Origin: Tetrapyrgos nigripes
Taxonomy: Eukaryota > Basidiomycota > Agaricomycetes > Agaricales > Campanellaceae
Assembly: GCA_013368315.1 (NCBI GenBank)
Contig: JAACJM010000061.1
Coordinates: forward strand, 186,001-250,000
Reading direction: 5' to 3'
DNA length: 64,000 nt
Shown here one piece after another: positions 55,861-64,000 of the stretch. Position 1 is the first letter of the stretch, and each line of letters starts with the position of its first letter. The translations under genes and the position numbers were made by a program. Below the pieces are notes generated by a model. The model searched no databases. It saw only the letters and a list, made by a program, of their open reading frames with translations, and was not told where the DNA came from.

Positions 55861-57679
55861 AACAAAGTTTCGTGCTAACCAATGTCCTCTTTTCCTTCCT
55901 TTCTCCTTTTCGTACCCTTCTCTACCTTTGTCCAATTGTGTCACTAAAAACTGCTTGATGTTGGATGTAAACTCTCAGTATTGTTCTCTTCTTCCAACTC
56001 TATATTTAGCCCATTCGCCATTGCCACACCATGGCGACTTCTGTCTACCCGCTCCACTCAAACACCCAACCTAACACCTTAAATGTTACTGTAACCAGCT
56101 ACATATCATAAAGGAGGATTTTGGCCAGGATTACTGATGGTACGTTAGCTTTTACTTTCTTTTCGTTCTGCCTTTCCTTTCTCGTGCCGTATTTTCTCAA
56201 ATTTTATTTTGTTTCGATCCAATATAAACTCGTATTAACCCCTTCTTTTTCTTACTTACTTCTTTAGCTTTTCGTCCAGAAAAACGCTCTCTCTCTGCGC
56301 TCGTTAGCTCCCCACATCCAGTCCATGTCTTTTTGCGTTTGTTTATTCGCTTGCTCCAAGGTAATATTTTGGCGAGATGGAAGATTCGAGGCTGACTATG
56401 ATGCTGAGGTGGGTTGTCTTCTATGCCTTCTAGGCTTGATGTCGATGACGATGACGATGATGATGAAGCGAAGATTTTGGGAGCAAAGAAATTACAAAGT
56501 AGATGGACGAAGCCACACTTATGTAGACCTATATACAGAAAGAAATGGTCAAATTCTTCCGTACACACCAACTCATAAATACCCCGCGAGCACATGCACA
56601 CCAAAAATCCATCGTAAACCAACCAAGAGAGCACCTTGGATCAGAAAAAGCAATGGTGTTGAAGAGAGGGAGTTAAGTCAAAGGATCGGGCACAGTTCTC
56701 AGCCACCAGTACAAGATGGGTTTTGACATAGGTGCTGGGGTAAGTTTGAGTGCGACGAGAAAGGTATCATCATTATCTTGTCAATGTTTGTCGATTTTTC
56801 TGGGTCTGGGTGCGGATCAATAGGAATGGAAGTGGAACTGGTGGTATGAGTGAGGATCCAGGCTGGTATGATAAAGTAAGTCTATTTATTTCCGTTTTCT
56901 TTTTCCCTTCGCACTATTAACTTTTTTTCTTCTCTTTCTTTGCTTCCTCTGAGTTGTTACTTCTCTCGTTCTTTTTCATTTTATCATCAGATATTTCTTT
57001 CTCCGATCTATTTGCTACAATAAAAACTCATACACTCCTTTCCCCCTCGCCTTTTTGCCCCTTTGCTTTCTTCCTTTGTCCAAATGTGTCGCCTAATTAC
57101 CTACAAATGCACACTCCCTACGTTTGCGTGCTCACGTCACTGGATGTCTTCACCTCGCTCCCGTATCTTCCACTTATGCGGCAACCCCTCCATCTCCCTC
57201 GTCCCAAAATAGCATTCCATCAAAAAAAGAGACTTCAGGTTCGACTCTTATGATGCAATGGGGGCAAGGCGAGCCTGGCCTTTTCTATGCCTTAGACGTC
57301 TACTTTGGCTATTGTGGCTTCAGAGGCAGAGACGGGGCACAGTCTTGTTGGGCATGATTTTGATCACAATGAAGATCAGGATAAATACAATGGCTTTTTG
57401 TGAGAGAAAACCCGGACTGCCGGTAATTGAAAATATATGCTTGACCTATTTGTCTTCTTCGTTTTCGGTATTTTGGCGCAGGGTGCACCTCACTCAATCA
57501 CTCACATGGGCTCAAACTCAGCCTGGATGCTATTCCCAGCATAGAGTGTGGCAGTGGGGCTAAAGACGATGGATGGGGTTTTGATCTTAATTTTTAAATA
57601 TTCTGTTGCGTATGCCCTTCTCATGCAATGCCAGCATTGATTGAGGAAGCGTCATCATCATGGAATCTGGAAGGGGAAG
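55861..57679 (+). pseudogene. T and U blocks of unit 4
   Basis: 55861-56470 matches 24005-24650 and 56471-57679 matches 24651-25934. The U terminal exon has lost the TGGCAATGCGC segment and is frameshifted. No intact gene. Confidence 0.4.
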
Positions 57680-57972
57680 AGTATTTTGACAAAAAACTGG
57701 TTGACTGGTGCCTGCCAAGATTTGGCAGGCGCCAGTGGAAACCAGTCACCATTCGTTAAGCGACCAGCCAAGTCCAGAATCCACCAGTAAAAATCTTAAA
57801 TGGCAACGTGCACAACCTCTGCTAGCATCTGTCCCTCTGTTTTACAGTAAAATAACTTCATTTCTATGTAAGATAATCTACCTACTAGGAATATTGGTGA
57901 AGGTACGAGGGGGCCAAGATGTGATCAGGCATTTTTGGCGGAACCAGTCCACCAAATATTTGTCAAAATACT
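57680..57972. mobile_element. 293-bp MITE, copy without nested insert
   Basis: Ends AGTATTTTGACAAA and TTTGTCAAAATACT are the same as those of 25935-27446. The AGCCAAGTCC at 57767-57776 is the empty site of the 1.2-kb nested element. Confidence 0.7.
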
Positions 57973-59058
57973 GATGCGAGAACAAGAGGGTGAACAGGAG
58001 AAACAGAATATGCAGAAACAGTCACCAACGACTCCAAAATGCATCCCTTTTCCCTTTCCTGCTGACACATGAAATCATGCAAATACGAACACACAAATAA
58101 ACCCTCTCCCACACCCTCACAAAAGAAATCAGCCATCAAGAAAGACTTCTTCAAAACCCTCTTCAAACCAACGGAACGAACACCTTGGATGAGGGGAAGG
58201 GTTTGGTTTGGGAGTGGGAACACTGGGAAGATGGTAATGAAAGAAAGAGATGGTGGTGGGGATGGAAGTGGTGGTAGTGGATATAAATGTGGCTTGGAGC
58301 CAGGTATGATTAGGTATATTCTTTTTGTTTGCTTTCTTTCAATTCTTCGTTGCGTTGTCATATTTTTTTTCTCATTCTTTTCCTTTCTTTTTCCTTTGTA
58401 TTGTTCTCAATCTTTTCCCCCCCAATCTATTTGTGTTGACAAGAACTTACGCTAATCAAACTCTCTCTTCTTCCCCCCTCACCTCTTCCCCCCTTTTTGC
58501 TCTTCTTTCGTCAAAATGCATTATGCGTCACTACAAATGTGCCCCCACCTGGCAATGCACCAGCACCCACATCGCTGGATGCCTTCACCTCATTCCTGTA
58601 TGGTCTATTTCAGCAACCTAGCCTTCTCTCTTGTCTCAAAATCGAATTTCATCGAAAACAGATGTCTTCAGATTCAATTATGATGCTGGTGGGGCTAGCG
58701 GGAGCAAGGGGGGCATGGCCTTTTCTATGCGTTGAACATCTACTTTGGCTATTGCGACTTGAGAGGCAGAGAAAGGGGCCAGTCTTGTTGGGCGTGGTGT
58801 TGATCACAATGAAGATCAGGATCAATACAATGGCTTTTGGGAGAGAAAGCCCAGACTGCCAGTGACTGAAAATACATGCTTGACCTATTTGTCTTCATCG
58901 TTTTTAGTATTTTTGGCCCAGCATGCACCTCGCTCAATCACTCACATAGGCTCAAACTCAGCCTGGACGCTATTCTTAGCATAGAGAGTGGCAGTGGGGT
59001 TAAAGAAGAAGGATGGATTTGGCAGTTTTACAACAGTGGTTTTGATCTTGTTTTTTAA
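57973..59058 (+). pseudogene. V block of unit 4
   Basis: Near-identical to 27447-28530 and continuous with the following spacer, so it lacks the 1.56-kb insertion of unit 1. Pieces: KKSAIKKDFFKTLFKPTERT and SGNTGKMVMKERDGGGDGSG. Confidence 0.45.
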
Positions 59059-59738
59059 ATATTTTGTTGCGTATGTTTTTTGTTAAGTAGAGTTTTGCCT
59101 GTATTTTAATATTTCAAGGATTATCATTTGTTTTCACCAGCATCTTCAATGAACTGATGTCATCTAGTATCCTACATATTCGTTTCTCTGATATTCCTTT
59201 TTTAAAAATCCAGTTTGTTTTCTTTTCCCTTTTCATATTTGTACTACACACACACGTTCACCGACCACAGACCATGTCCATTCATTCTGCCCCACCCGTC
59301 TTATTCCTCCCAACCTCCAGCCTCCCTCGCCATTTCCGCATTCCGCATTCAGCTCCATTCCCCCAGCTACTTTAAAAAAATCATAAATTAAAAATAAAGA
59401 CAGCTTCACCTATGCAAACTAGTGAGCAACCCCTCCCCCCACTTTACACCATATCAGGGTCTGTTAAGAGGGGGTGGGTTAAGATAACTTCATGGGCTGC
59501 CAGGATGGAATGGATGGAACCTGTGGGGCCAGAGGGAGGTTAGGGGGGGGGGGCAAATGAGTGAAGCTGTGAAGATATAAGGACAAATGGGGAGGGGTGG
59601 GGCAAAATCATTAGGATAGAGTGATCTATCTAGCTTTTTATAAAAATCAATGTACACATGTGTATATTGAAGAAAGAGGAAGCCTGTATAAAACACTACC
59701 TAGATATCTATGTAGGTACCAGAACTTCTGAATTAATC
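59059..59738. repeat. W spacer between units 4 and 5
   Basis: Holds the GTCTG empty site (59459-59463) of the chromovirus and a G run near 59540-59550. No gene. Confidence 0.55.
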
Positions 59739-62700
59739 CTACTCAGTTGCTCCATGCTCTTGGAGATATTTCACTACCTCTGGTTCATTTCCCCTCTGTG
59801 CTGCTTTGAGTGCAGACCCATATCTCCCTCCCTTTGTATTAACATCCACACTCTTCTCCTCCACAAAATACTTGACAACATCCAACTTTCCCCCATGTGC
59901 TGCTGCTAGCAATGCAAACCTAAAATGCCCTCCCTCTGCATTAACGTCTGCCCCCTTACCCACAAGATACTTGACAATATCCAAATGTCCCCCATGTGCT
60001 GCTGCTTGCAATGCAAACCTAAAATGCCCTCCCTCTGCATTAACATTTGCCCCCTTCTCCACAAGATACTTGACAATATCCAAAAGTCCACTCAATGCTG
60101 CTGCTTGCAATGGAAACCCATATCCCCCTCCTTTTGCATTAACATCTGCCCCCTTCTCCACAAGATACTTGACAATGTCCAAATTTCCCCTAGCTGCTGC
60201 TTGCAATGCAAACCCACATATCCCTCCTTCTGCATTAACATCTGCCCCCTTCTCCACAAGATATTTGACAATATCCAATTTCCCCTGAAATGCTGCTACT
60301 TGCAATGCAAACCCAAATTCCTCTCCCTTTGCATTAACATCTGCCCCCTTCTCCACAAGATACTTGACAATATCCAATTTCCCCTGAAATGCTGCTGCTT
60401 GCAATGCAAACCCATAATACCCTCTCTCTGCATTAACATCTGCCCCCTTCTCCACAAGATACTTGACAATATCCAAATGTCCCCTAAATGCTGCTGCTTG
60501 CAATGCAAACCCAAAATGCCCTCCCTTTGCATTAACATCTGCCCCCTTCTCCACAAGATACTTGACAATATCCAAATGCCCCCATCGTGCTGCTGCTTGC
60601 AATGCAAACCCATAAAGCCCTCCCTCTGCATTAACATCAGCCCCATTTTCAACCAAGACCTTGACTATATGGAAGTATCCAATTTGAGCTGCATCATGAA
60701 GTGCATATCCTGGTTCTTGAGGAGGAAAGTGAGAAACCTCCTTAGCCTTTCTCCAGAGGCTGTTGAGTGATAAACAGACTTTGTGATTATTTGTCTCATC
60801 CCTCCTCCTCAGTGTACCCCATATGAAGGCTTCAATGGAGTTCCAGTCAAGAGCCACATAGCATTTCAAAGCTGGTTGAAAGCCATAGATTTCCCCCCTT
60901 GAATCTTTAAGAGCAGTATCTTGGAAAACACAATGCACAGTCTGCCCAACCACCTCCTGGATGGAATCATTTGATTGCAGAGATTGTAGCCATTTAAGAC
61001 AATGAACCAACATAGTATGATGTCGAGTAGATGAGGATGATAGTTGGTAATTGTCTTCCAATGTGGGAGGGATAAGCTGAAGAAACATGGTCTCTGCATG
61101 CTTGAGAGACATGTTTGGAGCAGAGGGCCATTCAGGTGGGGCAAGATTTGAAAGATCCCTATTCTGAGAATGGTAATAATATCTTTGCCCATGATAGGTG
61201 ACTAGTTTCCAAAAATATTGAAAAATGCTGAGAGGGAATGGAAGGAGTTGGAGAAGGGAAAATAGTATTGGGACTCGATATGGGCATTGGATGTGAATGA
61301 CAGGGATGATGATGCTCCCAAAATACATCAAAAAGGATATCCCAGTGACAGAGACCACAATCCAACAAAGGGATTCATGAAGCTCTGAAACGTAGACTGA
61401 AAGGCCAACCATGAAGAGGCCAAGGGATGCATGGAGTATAATAGGTAAGAGCCCAATGATCTCAGGAACTTTCCACATTTCAAATCCAAGGTAGCGGAAT
61501 TGACGAATTTTGGCACGCTCCTGAGGATTACCAGTGGGAAGGGAGAGAGTATATGCTTGAAGCCATTGCTTAACAAGCACAGAGAGAAGAGCTGTAGCCA
61601 GTGAGAGGGACAGGGAGGCAAAGAACAGGCCGTTGATCCAAAGATCCTTGGTACTGACATCAGTGTTATCCAAATCAACTGATGTCTTTGGTACAGCATT
61701 GAGTGCAGTGGTGTCTCCAGCCACACGAAGCAGCAGGTTCTGCTCACGCATAAGACTTGCTGTGATCTTGGTGTAATCTGGTTGAAGATTTACAACAGTG
61801 GAAATGACAAAAGATGTCACTACAGCAGAAAAGAGTGCTGCCTATTACTTAGGTCAATAAAGTATTATATATGAACCATATTTCACACTCACAAAGACAA
61901 GTAGAGCATCGAGAGTGTCCCTAAAACCCTTCAACATCTCATCATCAAAAGTTTCTGCCTCATCGAGGTAAACTTTCCACACTCGTGCATTCTCCCTTGC
62001 CTCTTTGCCTAACTCATCCTTAGGGTATTTCCGAGTATAGTCATAGTCTCGGGTTCCTAAAAAGACAGTTGATTGGTCAGAGAGTCATAGCATTATTGTA
62101 AAGACTCACCAGTGTATGGACTCTGATATTCTGTGATGCCCAATAGCCGGCGAAGGTTTCCCTTCTTCTCGGTCTCATTGACATGCTGCTGAGCATTTTC
62201 CGAGTTGTCAGCTATAAGCATAGTCAATGAAGACACTTCATCTGATATACTAGTGTTACTCACCACTTTCAGTAATCAAAGAAAGAAGTACATCTAGGCC
62301 CTTTGCGATCCGCGCAATGGAATCAGACAGGTTATCTGGCACTGTGCTGCCCTCCGATGCTAGAAAGAAAAACCAATATTCATGACAGGATCACCAGGTG
62401 AAGACAGTGTGCTACTTACACTTGTCGGTCTCTTGGGTGTCTGCGTACATGTGAGAGGTCATTTATTTCAAAAGTAGGTAATTACTTACTATTGTTCGCC
62501 ATAGGTTCAGACTTGGATTTTTCTTCCATAACATTACGGACTAACAGAACAGTCAGTATGCAAGTCAGACAAAGAAACAACAGCAGACTCACCTTCGGAA
62601 TCTGTCTGAGCATCCTGAGCATTTGAGGAACGCTGGGAAGCCGTACTGTTTGAATGAACGGAGTGTCCAGTAGACTGAGGCAAGGCTGCATTCATTCCGA

Positions 62701-63042
62701 TATCTCCGCCATTATGCTGAGCGGCAGATCCCGGCTTCACCGGATCACTCGCAGTGCTGGCGGGAACAGATTGGGACGGGTCAGATTTCGGCTCTGCAGT
62801 TGCATTCGAGTCAGCGGCGTCGTTGGCAAATCTAGCCAAAAGACAGACTCACCCTTTCCCTTTCCTTTCTCGTTTCCAACCCTATCTCCTGCCGGCGCAG
62901 AGGATTTCTCGGAGGATTGACGCCGTCTGACGCCCGCCTGTCCCTTCTCTGCGTCACTTAGGCTATTTCGAGCTTCTTCCGAGGGTTGTGGGATGTTTGG
63001 AACGGAGGGGGGGATTTTGCGCTGGGATTGCGGGTCGTTCAT
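59739..63042 (-). CDS. DUF6535-ankyrin membrane protein, copy E (intact, 10 ankyrin repeats)
   Basis: ATG at 63042, stop TAG at 59741-59739, eight exons with the same phases as copy B; the last exon is 61841-59739. The product is roughly 980 residues. The N-terminal exons are the second subtype (TVPDNLSDSIARIAKGLDVL, then SENAQQHVNETEKKGNLRR). Exon 4 is 39 bp shorter than in copy C but in frame. DUF6535 is complete (DEAETFDDEMLKGFRDTLD and four hydrophobic segments). Ten ankyrin repeats follow, for example FALQAAARWGHLDIVKYLV; one has AHGGHLDIVKYLVGKGADVN. The last two repeats (VVKYFVEEKSVDVNTKGG, SALKAAQRGNEPEVVKYL) match copy B rather than copy A. Function unknown; membrane-anchored protein-binding is the most one can infer. 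Confidence 0.87.
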
Positions 63043-64000
63043 GGTGCGTGTGGTGGTGGTGGTGGTAGTGGAAAGAGTCAACGTGTGTACTGGCAGGATG
63101 CATACTTGAAACATGGCAGGAGTGCCACACGACGGCGCATGCCAAGCATGTGATCGCCAAATTTGGAACTCGCCACGAGCTTGGATTGATGGTTTGTCGC
63201 GACTGTCTGGACACTGACAGGAAGTATGATTCCAACATTAACAGCTTGAATGCGCATGCCAGGCATGTGTCCCTCCATTGCCTGACTTTCGAGACAACCC
63301 ACTCATCACTCAAAATTTGATCATTTTGTACATCTCCACCTTCTACGCGTCTGTGTACTACCTTCACTTTAACACTGAGTCACTTTGGCTGTTCGCTCGC
63401 ATGCCCGGTCACCCACTCCATCTTGTCAGTTCCCTCGGTGTTTCTTCTAAAACCCGTGCCCTGAACACCGTTCCGTCCTTCCTCAGCTCATATCCAGCGA
63501 AAGTCTTCCTCATTTTCCGCAAGGCCGTTCATCACACCCAACGCCTCTCCCCCGCATAAATGCCAGTTCTGCATATGGACTATCGTTGACTTTGGGCTAG
63601 TCAGTCGTCTGAAATCCCTCCCCACCTCGTCACTTGAAGACCGAATTTATTCTCAAATGCATGAAAAGGAAACGTACCAGGTACCAGAGAGGTTTGGCGA
63701 ATGGGGCCCAAGCCGGGGGTGCGAATGAGAGGGCTTCTGTGGGTGCGAGTGGAACGAAGAGTGATGCGGGTTTGGGTTCTGCTCAGCTTGGTGGTAAAGC
63801 CATCCTTGGAGGTGAGTTGTCTCATACATATTTCTTGACAACAGACGACTGATACTACTTCTTTTTTTTTCGTTTTCTGTCTTCTTTTCTTTCTATGTAT
63901 CTGGCCACTGAAGCAACCTCCATACCCACCTCCACGTCCACCTCAAGACTTACAAACGTTGACCGTAAACTCTCGGAATCATTCTGTTTCTCGCCAACCC
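63043..64000 (+). pseudogene. P block of unit 5 (cut by the window end)
   Basis: From about 63430 to the end it is almost identical to 17940-18500 of unit 1, including a 72-codon stretch with KMKRKRT-type start and GANERASVGASGTKSDAG (63634-63852 versus 18136-18354) with no amino-acid difference. Donor GTGAGT present; acceptor CTGG, as in unit 1. Confidence 0.45.

Larger units (their letters stand above)
2600..64000. repeat. Head-to-tail segmental duplication array (units 0-5)
   Basis: Five DUF6535-ankyrin loci (14576, 30734, 37326, 52344, 59739) all point the same way and are each followed by the same block order P, Q, S, P2, T, U, V, W in whole or part. Units 1 and 3 are complete; unit 2 lacks most of S to V, and unit 4 lacks Q and most of P2. 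This is the pattern left by unequal crossing-over between direct repeats followed by deletions. Confidence 0.85.

Overview
The window reads as nuclear DNA of a basidiomycete fungus, probably an agaricomycete. Genes have many short introns with GT...AG borders, the main gene family carries the DUF6535 membrane domain typical of mushroom-forming fungi, and the transposons (a Ty3/gypsy chromovirus, a PIF/Harbinger element, hAT-like MITEs) fit that group. I saw no rRNA, tRNA, CRISPR array or bacterial-type operon. Coordinates come from reading by eye. Exon borders were checked for reading phase; block borders of degenerate repeats are approximate. || Layout: 0.1-0.97 kb is a four-exon class I O-methyltransferase gene (minus strand). 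1.0-2.6 kb is intergenic with a hAT-like MITE. From about 2.6 kb to the end the window is one head-to-tail array of large segmental duplications of up to about 15-16 kb. A complete unit has a DUF6535-ankyrin gene (block K, minus strand), two related stretches of an unrecognised degenerate Ser/Gly/Pro-rich family (blocks P and P2, plus strand), a Q block, an unrecognised minus-strand gene (S), further diverged relatives of the plus-strand family (T, U, V) and an AT-rich spacer (W). Unit 0 is at 2.6-6.29 plus 14.33-14.57 kb, unit 1 at 14.58-30.73, unit 2 at 30.73-37.33 (shortened), unit 3 at 37.33-52.34, unit 4 at 52.34-59.74 (shortened), and unit 5 at 59.74 to the end (cut by the window). || DUF6535-ankyrin copies: units 2 and 5 have apparently intact eight-exon genes (11 and 10 ankyrin repeats). 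Unit 1 has 7 repeats and a nonsense codon in a small exon whose skipping would keep frame. Unit 3 keeps the membrane domain but has lost all ankyrin repeats. Unit 4 is a remnant. || Transposons inserted between duplications: a full-length gypsy chromovirus (6294-14331, LTRs 514/518 identical, TSD GTCTG) in unit 0; a nested pair of MITEs and a Helitron-like insertion in unit 1; a 621-bp hAT-type MITE and a complete two-gene PIF/Harbinger element in unit 3; one of the MITEs again in unit 4. Because the units are paralogous, empty target sites for several insertions lie in the same window and confirm the borders. || Points of most interest: the tandem family of membrane-anchored ankyrin proteins with nearly identical, copy-number-variable repeats; an extra zinc-finger/GW-rich ORF in the retrotransposon; a second copy of the polypurine tract inside pol; and CpG-specific decay of the retrotransposon.
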